Shown: positions 1 through 7,267, counted from the first letter of the stretch. The stretch: 13,950 bases of DNA from Bacillota bacterium (GCA_023387295.1 JAEWIG010000258.1:1-13950); one strand, 5' to 3'. Translations and numbers: made by a program. The notes: generated by a model from the letters alone, not told the origin.

Positions 1-1454
1 CTGGCTTAGGCTGGGATGTTAGCCACAATCATTCACAGTATGACCTTGATGCGTCTGCCTTTTTAGTCGGGCCATCAGGAAAAGTTCAAAGCGACCAAGA
101 TTTCGTTTTCTATAATAATCCTAGTGGTGGAAATGGTTCGATCATTTATAGTGGCGATAATCGTACAGGAGCCGGTGCAAGTGATGATGAGCAAATAAGA
201 ATTGAATTAAACAAAGTACCACAATCTATTCATGCCATTTCCTTTACAATTACCATTCATGATGCCCAAGTGAAAAGACAAAGCTTCGGACAAGTTTCCA
301 ACGCATATGTCAGGATTTTCAACGAGCAAACAAATGAGGAGCTCATTCGATTTGACCTTGGCCGTGATTTCACAGTAGAGACAGCAATCGTTGCTGCTGA
401 GCTTTACCGTCATAATGGGGAATGGAAATTTAACGCCATTGCCAGCGGGTTCGAAGGCGGCTTAGCTGCACTTTGTCGTAATTTTGGCGTTACCGTAGAT
501 GAGGAGCCAGCAGTTAGCAGCACCCAAACTCCTTCTCAATCTAGTTCATATCAACAGCAAAATAATCAACCGTTTAGCAACACACAGCAACAACAACAAA
601 ATTTCAACCAGCCTTCCTTTAATCAGCAAGGGCAATTCAATCAGTCTGGATTTGGCAATGCTAGTCAGCCTAATTTTAATCAATCATCCTATGGCCAAAC
701 GGCACAACAGCCCTATAATCAAACAACATACGGACAGCCGTCATTTGGGCAACCCGCATACGGACAGCAGCAAAGCTATAACCAACAACCTACATATGGG
801 CAACCTTCCTCCCAAACTTATGGAGATGACATCCGTTGTACACGCTGTGGTTCTGGAAATGTGCGTACAGGGCAGAAGGGGTTTGGACTTGGAAAAGCAG
901 CAGTTGGCGGTTTAATTCTTGGTCCAGTCGGTCTATTAGGTGGTTTTATTGGAAAAAACCAGCTTAAGCTAACTTGTAATCAATGTGGTCATTCCTGGTC
1001 TCCAAATCAAACAGATTATGCACAATGGGCTAACGATCAGAAACGAAAAGCACAAGAATTATTCTCTCGATATAAAAGTCAAGATGTGCTTGATGCAATC
1101 GTTGCAGCATGTGCACTTGTCGCACTCGCTGATGGTCGATTAGATCCTTCTGAGCGCCAAAAAATGATTGATTTTGTCCATCAAAGTGATGAACTAAGAG
1201 TATTTGATACAAATAAGGTTATTCAGCAATTTAACATGTTTGTCCAAAAAATTGAACGTGATTCAATCATCGGCCGTGCAGAAGCCTTTAAAGCATTAGG
1301 ACGCGTTCGTTCAAAGCCTGAAATCGCACGGTTAGTCGCACGATATTGTATTGCTATCGGATACTCTGATGGTCACTTTGATCAAAATGAACAACAAATT
1401 GTCGCTGAAATATGTATGGAGCTTGGGTTGAATCCTCAAGAATTTCTATCTTAA
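1..1454 (+). CDS. TerD / Gln-Asn-rich linker / zinc ribbon / TerB fusion protein (5' partial)
   Basis: The gene is cut at its 5' end by the window edge. The reading frame is open from base 3 and begins inside a TerD domain (GLGWDV, then DLDASAF, and an acidic DDEQ turn), so a start near base 270 would be wrong. TerD domains are calcium-binding stress proteins of the tellurite-resistance family. About bases 516-824 encode a low-complexity linker of roughly 100 residues rich in Gln, Asn, Tyr and Phe (FNQ and YGQ repeats). A zinc ribbon follows, with CTRC at 837-848 and CNQC at 975-986; a Gly-rich hydrophobic stretch (GLILGPVGLLGGFIG) lies between the Cys pairs. The C-terminal part (about 1083-1451) is TerB-like and carries two acidic metal-site motifs, ADGRLDPSE and SDGHFDQNE. 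The role is inferred to be cytoplasmic or membrane-surface stress response; the substrate is unknown. It ends at a clear terminator, so it closes its transcription unit. Confidence 0.9.
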   Translation, partial: GLGWDVSHNHSQYDLDASAFLVGPSGKVQSDQDFVFYNNPSGGNGSIIYSGDNRTGAGASDDEQIRIELNKVPQSIHAISFTITIHDAQVKRQSFGQVSNAYVRIFNEQTNEELIRFDLGRDFTVETAIVAAELYRHNGEWKFNAIASGFEGGLAALCRNFGVTVDEEPAVSSTQTPSQSSSYQQQNNQPFSNTQQQQQNFNQPSFNQQGQFNQSGFGNASQPNFNQSSYGQTAQQPYNQTTYGQPSFGQPAYGQQQSYNQQPTYGQPSSQTYGDDIRCTRCGSGNVRTGQKGFGLGKAAVGGLILGPVGLLGGFIGKNQLKLTCNQCGHSWSPNQTDYAQWANDQKRKAQELFSRYKSQDVLDAIVAACALVALADGRLDPSERQKMIDFVHQSDELRVFDTNKVIQQFNMFVQKIERDSIIGRAEAFKALGRVRSKPEIARLVARYCIAIGYSDGHFDQNEQQIVAEICMELGLNPQEFLS

Positions 1455-1487
1455 CCTATTAAACTTTTATTTTTATTGCAATAAGAT

Positions 1488-1526
1488 ACCAGATTGATTC
1501 GTTAATCGAATTAGTCTGGTTTTTTT
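1488..1526 (+). terminator. Intrinsic terminator of the TerD/TerB gene
   Basis: A 14-bp stem (ACCAGATTGATTCG against CGAATTAGTCTGGT, with two G-U wobbles) encloses a 5-nt loop and is followed directly by a run of T at 1520-1527. It lies 33 bases after the stop codon. Confidence 0.88.
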
Positions 1527-1597
1527 ATTGTACATAACAAGGTTGAGAGTAGAAGCTCATGATTATTTTTGAAAAAAATCGTTTAATCATGTCAATG

Positions 1598-1670
1598 TGT
1601 CAAAAATGTAAGGTTCCACTGAAAAACGTAAGGATAAGTTATGGATAAGATTTCCTCCGTCTTTTATAGT
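1598..1670 (+). promoter_or_regulatory. Bce-type response-regulator operator and promoter of the ABC transporter
   Basis: TGTCA-AAAA-TGTAA at 1598-1611 matches the TnACA-N4-TGTAA motif described for BceR-like regulators, with one mismatch in the left half. A second element, AAAAACGTAAGG at 1622-1633, repeats AAAAATGTAAGG at 1602-1613 exactly 20 bp later, two helical turns on the same face. It keeps only the right half-site. Next come a weak -35 candidate TGGATA (1642-1647), a 17-bp spacer and a good -10 TATAGT (1665-1670). A poor -35 directly downstream of tandem sites is what an activator-dependent promoter looks like. The assignment to the regulator encoded at 5604-6278 is inference. Confidence 0.6.
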
Positions 1671-1702
1671 AAATGTAAAGAAACAAGTAAGGGAGCAAGC
1701 AC

Positions 1703-2470
1703 ATGACTGTTTTAGAAGCAACAAATATAAAAAAAGTATACGGTGATCGAGGAAATCTTCATACTGCATTAAAGGATATTGACCTTCAAGTCTCTAAGGG
1801 TGAGTTTGTTGGTATTATGGGTCCATCAGGTTCAGGTAAATCGACATTATTAAATGTTTTATCCACCATCGATGCACCCACAAGTGGTTCAATAAAAATC
1901 AATGAAAAAAACATGATGAATCTGTACGAGGATGAACTTGCTCATTTTCGTCGTGAACAGCTTGGATTTATTTTTCAAGATTTTAACTTATTGGATACTT
2001 TGACGGCAAAAGAAAACATAGCTTTGCCATTAGCTCTTGCAAACGTGTCAAATAAAGAAATTGATAAGCGTATCAAGAGTGTCTCTGAAATATTTGGGAT
2101 TGAAAAAATACTAGACCAATATCCATTTGAATTATCTGGTGGCCAGCAACAACGTACGGCTGCAGCTCGAGCCATTATTACAAAACCGAGTCTTATATTT
2201 GCTGACGAACCAACAGGGGCACTTGATTCGAAATCAGCTCATAACCTACTTCAGACTCTTGCTACTTTAAATTCACAAGAGAAAGCAACAATCTTAATGG
2301 TTACACATGATGCATTCGCCGCAAGCTTCTGTCAACGGGTTCTCGTGATTAATGATGGGATGATCTTTACAGAAATTTATAAAGGAGAACAAACTAGAAA
2401 ACAATTTTTCCAACAAATTATTAATATTTTAGCAACCCTCGGAGGCGGTGGTCACCATGACATTGTATAA
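1703..2470 (+). CDS. Bce-type ABC transporter, ATP-binding protein
   Basis: This 255-residue ATPase belongs to the BceA/YxdL group that powers peptide-antibiotic detoxification and sensing at the membrane. Motifs in order are Walker A GPSGSGKST (40-48), Q-loop Gln92, signature LSGGQ (144-148), Walker B LIFADEP (164-170), D-loop ALDS and H-loop His202. The C-terminal extension (EIYKGEQTRKQFF, then a Gly/His-rich end) is typical of this group and absent from most MacB-like ATPases. The ATG is preceded by TAAGGGAG at a suitable distance. The 3' end overlaps the permease gene by 14 bases, so the two are translationally coupled. Family assignment is firm; the antibiotic recognised (bacitracin, lantibiotic or other) cannot be read from the sequence. 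Confidence 0.93.
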   Translation: MTVLEATNIKKVYGDRGNLHTALKDIDLQVSKGEFVGIMGPSGSGKSTLLNVLSTIDAPTSGSIKINEKNMMNLYEDELAHFRREQLGFIFQDFNLLDTLTAKENIALPLALANVSNKEIDKRIKSVSEIFGIEKILDQYPFELSGGQQQRTAAARAIITKPSLIFADEPTGALDSKSAHNLLQTLATLNSQEKATILMVTHDAFAASFCQRVLVINDGMIFTEIYKGEQTRKQFFQQIINILATLGGGGHHDIV

Positions 2471-4394
2471 CCTCGCCAAAAGAAATCTAAAAAGGAATAT
2501 GAAAGCTTATTTACTTTATCTTTATCCGATGATCTTTAGTATTGTTATTTTTTTCACTTTTTCTTCCTTGCAATATAATAAGCAAATTATTGATTCCTTG
2601 ACCATTTATGACAAAATGGAACCTGCGTTTCAAACAGCTTCCATTCTCTTGTTTTTCTTTTCTGCCGCCTTTATTTGGTTTTCAAATGCATTTTTTACGA
2701 GAAGGCGAAAGAAGGAGATGGCACTCTACTCCTTGTTTGGAATTGAAAAATTACAAATTGGCCTTCTGCTTTTCTATGAAAATATGATTCTCGGAATTGG
2801 TTCACTTTTTTTTGGACTCTTGCTCGGAATTATTCTATCAAAGCTATTTGCGATGATTTTAATTAAGTTAATGGGTTTTGCGATCATCGCCCACTTTTCC
2901 ATATCCATTAAAGCCGTTATTCAGACGATTATTGGATTTATGCTCATTATTGTGTTTACGTCCATACATAATTTCCGGATAATTTATCGAAATTCTTTAT
3001 TACAGCTTATGAATGCAGAAAAGAAAGCAGAAAAAAGGCCGAAAAAAGTTTCTTGGTTTGCTGCAATTTTAGCAATTTTATTTATCATTGCTGGCTACAG
3101 CATTATTTTACAGCCTAGTGATACCGTCTTTTGGGACAACTTTGGTTTCCAAGCAATATTTGCAGCTTTTTTCATGATTGTAGTTGGAACCTATTTATTT
3201 GTCCGTGCTTTTGTTATGTTCATTCTTGGAAAATTAACACAACTGAAAAGATTTTATTATAAAGGTGTCAATTTACTGAGCGTTACCCATCTTTTCTACC
3301 GAATAAAAGGGAATGTTCTCATATTATCTGTTATTGCCTTGTTAAGCACATTTACGTTATTCGCTTTAGGTACGACCTTTAGTCTTTATTCGAATATGAA
3401 TACTATATCCAAAAAGAACTTTCCTTATAGCATTATGTATACAGTTCCAGATATCGAAAAAGAGGCAACAGTTAAGAGCTTAATACAAGAAAATGGTGAG
3501 ACAGAAATTAAGTTTGCAGAAAAGATTGATTATGTACAGATTAGAGGTGATCTTTCAGACCTTGGTAGAGTGCCAGATGAGTTCCCTATCATTCTTTTTT
3601 CAGAATCAACTTATCAGCTTCTTGCGAAAAAAATGGGACACAAAATAAATAGACATTTTAATGAGAACGAAGCGATTAGCTTTTATGATGGTAATTTAAA
3701 TCAAAGCAACGACCCCTTTACCGGAAAAAAGATACCTCTTGAAGGCGACATCACAGTTAAGATTGCTGCCTATGAAGACTATGCTCTCTTAAACTTAGAT
3801 ACATACGTTTTTCCAATGGTTGTAAAGGATTCACTCTATGAACAACTAGCTAGAATAGGACTACAAAAAGAACTGCAAATATATAGTTTAAAAAATGAAA
3901 AATCTATGAAGGTACTTGATATGAAGCTAAATGAGCTTTTCTATGTTGACCCCTATGCGGACTTTGCTGTGAAAGGTGACAACATCTTTTCTAGCTTTTA
4001 TCAAAACTACTATACTTTTTTCCAAGTATACGGTCTTCTAATTTTTATTGCCGCTTTTCTAGGATTCGTCTTTCTGCTTGCAACTGGGAGTATGCTTCAT
4101 TACAAGCTACTAACTGAGGCAACTACCGATCAGCCACGCTATCAAATTTTAAAGAAAATAGGCATCAGTAAAACTCAGCTGAAAAGCTCCATTGCGAAAC
4201 AGCTAGTCTTTATTTACATGATTCCGTTAATCATTGCAATAGCACATAGTTCTATTTTGATTGTAGCCTTATCAAGCTTTATTGGGATGAATATGACAAG
4301 CTCCTATCTTATTACGATTGGTATTTACGTTGCGATGTATTTCATTTATTACTTTGTCACCCTATCAAAGTATATAAAAATAGTAAGTAAATAA
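2457..4394 (+). CDS. Bce-type ABC transporter permease with large extracellular sensor domain
   Basis: This 645-residue FtsX/BceB-type permease has ten predicted membrane helices. Four lie in the first ~180 residues and three more by ~residue 315. A hydrophilic extracellular domain of about 200 residues follows (roughly 320-525, from FSLYSNMN to the SFYQNYYTFF segment), and then three C-terminal helices. That layout and length match BceB (about 646 residues). In this family the extracellular domain binds or senses the peptide-antibiotic complex, and the permease signals flux to the partner histidine kinase. An upstream GTG at 2448 is in frame, but it sits only 2 nt after GGAGG (2441-2445). 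ATG 2457 is 11 nt after it and gives the usual MTLYNLAKRN start, so I chose ATG. The kinase/regulator pair downstream on the opposite strand is the likely partner. Confidence 0.92.
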   Translation: MTLYNLAKRNLKRNMKAYLLYLYPMIFSIVIFFTFSSLQYNKQIIDSLTIYDKMEPAFQTASILLFFFSAAFIWFSNAFFTRRRKKEMALYSLFGIEKLQIGLLLFYENMILGIGSLFFGLLLGIILSKLFAMILIKLMGFAIIAHFSISIKAVIQTIIGFMLIIVFTSIHNFRIIYRNSLLQLMNAEKKAEKRPKKVSWFAAILAILFIIAGYSIILQPSDTVFWDNFGFQAIFAAFFMIVVGTYLFVRAFVMFILGKLTQLKRFYYKGVNLLSVTHLFYRIKGNVLILSVIALLSTFTLFALGTTFSLYSNMNTISKKNFPYSIMYTVPDIEKEATVKSLIQENGETEIKFAEKIDYVQIRGDLSDLGRVPDEFPIILFSESTYQLLAKKMGHKINRHFNENEAISFYDGNLNQSNDPFTGKKIPLEGDITVKIAAYEDYALLNLDTYVFPMVVKDSLYEQLARIGLQKELQIYSLKNEKSMKVLDMKLNELFYVDPYADFAVKGDNIFSSFYQNYYTFFQVYGLLIFIAAFLGFVFLLATGSMLHYKLLTEATTDQPRYQILKKIGISKTQLKSSIAKQLVFIYMIPLIIAIAHSSILIVALSSFIGMNMTSSYLITIGIYVAMYFIYYFVTLSKYIKIVSK

Positions 4395-4564
4395 AATTTG
4401 GAGGGAGACTAGATTGTAAACTTCTCAATCCCTACTATTTTTAAGAAAATTCCTCCAACGACCAAAGCAAATCGGGAGTGTATGGCCCCGTTCTCGATTT
4501 CTAGCAAAAAAGATGGCTGAACATATTCCTTTTTAATAATATAAATTTGTTCGCTGAGCCGAAT

Positions 4565-4604
4565 AAACAATCCCCATTTTTCAGTTGAAAATGGGGATTG
4601 TTTT
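4565..4604. terminator. Shared convergent terminator between permease and histidine kinase genes
   Basis: AAACAATCCCCATTTT (4565-4580) pairs perfectly with AAAATGGGGATTGTTT (4588-4603) around a 7-nt loop. On the plus strand it runs into TTTTCTT, a good terminator for the transporter operon. On the minus strand it starts two bases after the kinase stop codon, but only a short T stretch (GTTTATT) follows, so termination in that direction is probably weaker. The 170 bases between the permease stop and this hairpin hold no convincing gene. Confidence 0.82.
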
Positions 4605-4605
4605 C

Positions 4606-5607
4606 TTAATTTTCTAATTGATACAATTGGTCCTCTGTTTCCGGAAAATAAATCATTGCCTCTGTCCATTTGTCTTTTTCAGATGTGATGGTAATGGCAT
4701 GTCCAAGCTTTTCTGCCGTCTTTTTTGCTAAATAAAGTCCCATTCCCGTTGAGGAATGAAGCTGCCTTCCGTTTTTTCCAGTAAAGCCCTTCTCAAAAAC
4801 ACGCGGAAGGTCGCTAGGAACAATCCCAATTCCACTATCCTTAATTGCTAGGATACGAGTCTTTTTATCAATGGTGATTGCTATCGAACCGTGATTGTCC
4901 GTATATTTTAATGCATTTGATACTATTTGATCGAAAATGAAAAGGATCCCTTTTTTATCCGTGAGCACATCAAACTTTTCCAATTCAAGATGGATACTAA
5001 TTTTTTTCGAGAAAAATGTTTTCGAATGCATTTTCACTGTTTCTTTTACAATCCGTTCAAGATCGTGCTCTTGAATAAGATAGTCTTTATGGAAATCGCT
5101 TAATCTGGAAAAATAAAGAGCCTGCTCAATAAAATGCTCGATCTTGTCCATTTCCTCTTCCAGACTTTCTAAGCTCCCACCTGTTTCATATATCATCCGA
5201 CTAACGGCAATTGGCGTCTTAATCTCATGGAACCATGATGTCATATACTCCTGCCATTCTTTTCTCTCTGTTTGAATTTGTTCAATTCTATGCAAATGCT
5301 TGTCTTGTTGAGCTTTTAAGAATTGGATGATTAGCTCATTTTCATCATTTGTCGCTTCTGGAAAATTGAGATACTCCTCTGACTCACTTCTCTTTCGAAG
5401 CTCATCATAAAAAAATTTTTTCTTATAAAAATCAAAACCACAATAAACGACGAACAATATGAAGGCAATCCCTTCAATGTACACTAGACTAGTAATATGC
5501 ATTGGGACAACCGGGTCTAATACAGTAATCATAGCGAAAAAAATCATCAGCAAAGCATATGTTATCATTAGCCATTTTTGAGAGCGTAAATAAATTGAAA
5601 GCTTCAT
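4606..5607 (-). CDS. BceS-type intramembrane-sensing histidine kinase
   Basis: This 333-residue sensor kinase has two N-terminal membrane helices (about 12-31 and 41-60) joined by only about ten outside residues (DPVVPMHITS). It therefore lacks a sensing domain of its own, the hallmark of kinases that read the state of a Bce-type transporter. A charged linker leads to the phosphoacceptor box SWFHEIKTP (His127), N-box DQIVSNALKY (Asn231), G1 box KDSGIGI (257-262), an F-box GFTGKNG and G2 box TGMGLYLAKK. Its ATG overlaps the regulator stop codon as ATGA (5604-5607), so the pair is translationally coupled. It faces the transporter genes tail to tail rather than preceding them as bceRS does in B. 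subtilis. The signalling partner assignment is inferred from proximity and family. Confidence 0.92.
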   Translation of the reverse strand: MKLSIYLRSQKWLMITYALLMIFFAMITVLDPVVPMHITSLVYIEGIAFILFVVYCGFDFYKKKFFYDELRKRSESEEYLNFPEATNDENELIIQFLKAQQDKHLHRIEQIQTERKEWQEYMTSWFHEIKTPIAVSRMIYETGGSLESLEEEMDKIEHFIEQALYFSRLSDFHKDYLIQEHDLERIVKETVKMHSKTFFSKKISIHLELEKFDVLTDKKGILFIFDQIVSNALKYTDNHGSIAITIDKKTRILAIKDSGIGIVPSDLPRVFEKGFTGKNGRQLHSSTGMGLYLAKKTAEKLGHAITITSEKDKWTEAMIYFPETEDQLYQLEN

Positions 5608-6278
5608 TGCAATAAATATCCTTGTCTTTTCTTTGTCAAAATCATCTCAGCTAATCCTATCGATTCAAGTTTTTTTCGAAGTCGATTAATATTAACGGTC
5701 AGCGTATTGTCATCAATAAATTGTTCATCTTCCCAAAGTGCTCTCATGATTTCGTCCCTTGAGATAATTTGTCCGCTCTTTCTCATAAGTAAATATAAAA
5801 TCTGAAACTCATTCTTCGTTAACGTAACTTCTTCCTCATCATGTGCAGCAATAGCATTACCCAGATTTAAACTAAGCGAACCTACTTTGATCATATCTTG
5901 TTCGTCACCAGAATTTCGGCTCATTCTCCGAAGGACAGCATTCATTTTCGCCACTAATACCTCTAAAGAAAAAGGCTTCTGGATAAAATCATCTCCACCA
6001 ACATTCATAGCCATCACGATTTCCATGCTCTGCGTGCGCGATGAAATGAAAATAATAGGAACATTTGAATCCTGTCTTATTTTCTTACACCAATAAAAAC
6101 CATCGAAGCTTGGTAAATTAATATCGAGTAACACTAAATCTGGTTTCTCAACCAGCACCTGTGAATCTATTGTTTCAAAGTCACTAACGATCACTGAATC
6201 AAAACTCCACTTGTTTAAGTACTCACCAATAATCGAACGAAGCTTATTGTCGTCCTCTACTATCATTACTTTTACCAT
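5604..6278 (-). CDS. OmpR-family response regulator of the Bce-type module
   Basis: The receiver domain carries the acidic pair in VEDD, phosphoacceptor Asp52 (in VLLDINLP) and conserved Lys101 (QKPF). It is followed by a winged-helix DNA-binding domain (from about residue 130; TLTKNEFQILYLL, then DDNTLTVNINRLRKKL), as in BceR-like activators. I start the gene at the ATG 6278-6276 because AAGGTG (6292-6287) lies 8 nt upstream. The ATG two codons earlier (6284) would have a spacing of only 2 nt. A TATAAT box lies at 6312-6307 on the minus strand with no good -35, so the promoter may be weak or regulated. The expected target is the transporter promoter at 1598-1670. Confidence 0.92.
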   Translation of the reverse strand: MVKVMIVEDDNKLRSIIGEYLNKWSFDSVIVSDFETIDSQVLVEKPDLVLLDINLPSFDGFYWCKKIRQDSNVPIIFISSRTQSMEIVMAMNVGGDDFIQKPFSLEVLVAKMNAVLRRMSRNSGDEQDMIKVGSLSLNLGNAIAAHDEEEVTLTKNEFQILYLLMRKSGQIISRDEIMRALWEDEQFIDDNTLTVNINRLRKKLESIGLAEMILTKKRQGYLLQ

Positions 6279-6420
6279 ATTCATAGCACCTTATGTTTTT
6301 ACTTTTATTATAAAGGAAAATTTTAGTTTATTGGATGGGAAACGTGTGAATCTAAGCTTTTTCTTCATTTTGTATGCTTAATTGGTCTTCAATGGCTGAG
6401 CCATTTAACCTTTAAAACAT

Positions 6421-6540
6421 AGAATCCTGCATATTTGCACGATTTTTGGAATATATGCACGATAATCCGTATATATGCACGATTTCTAAAATTTATGCAC
6501 GGTAATCCGATTTTATGCGCGATTCCTGAAATATATGCTC
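6421..6540. repeat. Tandem array, six units of exactly 20 bp
   Basis: Six consecutive 20-bp units end at 6440, 6460, 6480, 6500, 6520 and 6540 in ATATATGCAC or a close variant (ATATTTGCAC, ATTTATGCAC, TTTTATGCGC, ATATATGCTC). Units 2-6 begin GAT or GGT. Two subtypes alternate: units 2, 4 and 6 have a T/C-rich 5' half (GATTTTTGGA, GATTTCTAAA, GATTCCTGAA), while units 3 and 5 carry TAATCCG. This suggests a 40-bp higher-order unit. No indels are seen after unit 1. The 20-bp period is not a multiple of three, so it is not a protein repeat. Function is unknown. Confidence 0.85.
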
Positions 6541-6573
6541 GAACACCAAAATGACCATTAATGTAAGAACATC

Positions 6574-6647
6574 CTGTCCACACCACAAGGACAAAACACC
6601 CATACTGTCCACGAGCGGTGCCTGGCACCATTATTGGCACCATTATA
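6574..6647. repeat. Palindrome-rich intergenic element with GGTGCCTGGCACC
   Basis: CTGTCCAC occurs at 6574-6581 and again at 6605-6612. TGTCC (6575-6579) can pair with GGACA (6589-6593). GGTGCCTGGCACC (6617-6629) is a palindrome around one central base, and GGCACCATTAT is present twice 12 bp apart (6624-6634, 6636-6646). The combination resembles the small dispersed repeats seen between genes in Bacillaceae, but copy number cannot be judged from one window. Confidence 0.55.
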
Positions 6648-6694
6648 AAAAGCCAGTTAACTTGCCCTAAATAAGACAAATTAACTGACTTTTA
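6647..6694 (-). terminator. Intrinsic terminator of the flavoprotein gene
   Basis: On the minus strand, AAAGTCAGTTAATTTG (6692-6677) pairs with CAAGTTAACTGGCTTT (6664-6649) over 16 bp with two G-U wobbles. A TTTTTAT tail follows. It begins about 14 bases after the stop codon. Confidence 0.85.
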
Positions 6695-6706
6695 TTAAGA
6701 AATTTC

Positions 6707-7267
6707 TTATTTTAAAATATCATGGTCAACGTAACGCTCACCATTTAATTCACTAATAATGTTGATCGCTACTTTAGCGCCATCGCCTGCTGTAATAATT
6801 GTGTGCATGCTTACACCAGCGATTGTTCCAGCAGCCCAAATGCCTTCAATATTTGTTTTACCTGCAGCATCGACATCGATAATTGTTTTAATTCTTGGCT
6901 CTGTACCCGGCTTAGTTGTTAATCCAACTTTCTCAGCAAGATCGGCTAACATTCCTGTTGCAAAAACAACATGCTTTGTTTCATAGCTTCCTGTTTCCGT
7001 TTGAACAGTAAAACCAGAATCAGCCTTCTCTACATTTTCTACAGCGCCTTCAATGATTTCTGCGCCAAATTTCATAGCTTGTTTTTTACCCACTTCGATT
7101 AGATCTGGACCAGAAATCTCCATCACTCCATAATGATTTTCCAGCCAAGCTCTTTTCGTAACACTCTTTCCATTATCAATTACTAATACTTTTTTCCCTG
7201 CCTTAGCCGCATATAAAGCAGCACTACCACCTGCAGGTCCAGCACCTATAATGGTAATATCATACAT
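6707..7267 (-). CDS. Short thioredoxin-reductase-like FAD protein lacking the NADPH domain
   Basis: The 186-residue product keeps both FAD-binding segments of the thioredoxin reductase family: the N-terminal dinucleotide fold IIGAGPAGGSAALYAAKAGKKVLVID (GAGPAG at 8-13) and the C-terminal GIWAAGTIAGVSMHTIITAGDGAKVA segment that contacts the flavin. The family is normally about 310-320 residues. Here the central NADPH-binding domain, with its GGGxSA and HRR motifs and redox-active CxxC, is absent, and ATG in VVFATGMLADL runs quickly into the C-terminal FAD segment. There is no frameshift and both junctions are clean, so this looks like a stable compact protein rather than a pseudogene. It would need another electron donor or domain partner. 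The start is firm: AGGAGG lies 8 nt upstream. It has its own promoter and a palindrome (7289-7316) and ends at a strong terminator. Confidence 0.87.
   Translation of the reverse strand: MYDITIIGAGPAGGSAALYAAKAGKKVLVIDNGKSVTKRAWLENHYGVMEISGPDLIEVGKKQAMKFGAEIIEGAVENVEKADSGFTVQTETGSYETKHVVFATGMLADLAEKVGLTTKPGTEPRIKTIIDVDAAGKTNIEGIWAAGTIAGVSMHTIITAGDGAKVAINIISELNGERYVDHDILK

Larger units (their letters stand above)
6285..6706. other. Gene-free stretch between regulator and flavoprotein genes
   Basis: About 420 bases without a credible gene. In order it holds the likely promoter of the response regulator (TATAAT on the minus strand, 6312-6307), a small hairpin (AATGGC-TGA-GCCATT, 6391-6405), a 20-bp tandem array (6421-6540), a palindrome-rich element (6574-6647) and a minus-strand terminator (6647-6694). 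A 96-codon minus-strand open frame across it is just translated repeat. Confidence 0.7.

Noticed and set aside
499..915. Plus-strand 138-codon open frame
   Set aside because: It is the shifted reading of the CAA-rich linker of the TerD/TerB gene; low-complexity DNA often leaves all frames open.
4409..4669. Minus-strand 86-codon open frame overlapping the kinase tail
   Set aside because: It crosses the shared terminator hairpin and overlaps the real kinase gene in another frame. I recognise no family in it; at most it marks a decayed remnant.
6421..6540. CRISPR array
   Set aside because: The 20-bp units are directly contiguous with no unique spacers and no cas genes are present.
6389..6679. 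Minus-strand 96-codon open frame
   Set aside because: It runs through the 20-bp tandem array, the palindrome element and the terminator, has no ribosome binding site and reads as repetitive translated repeat.
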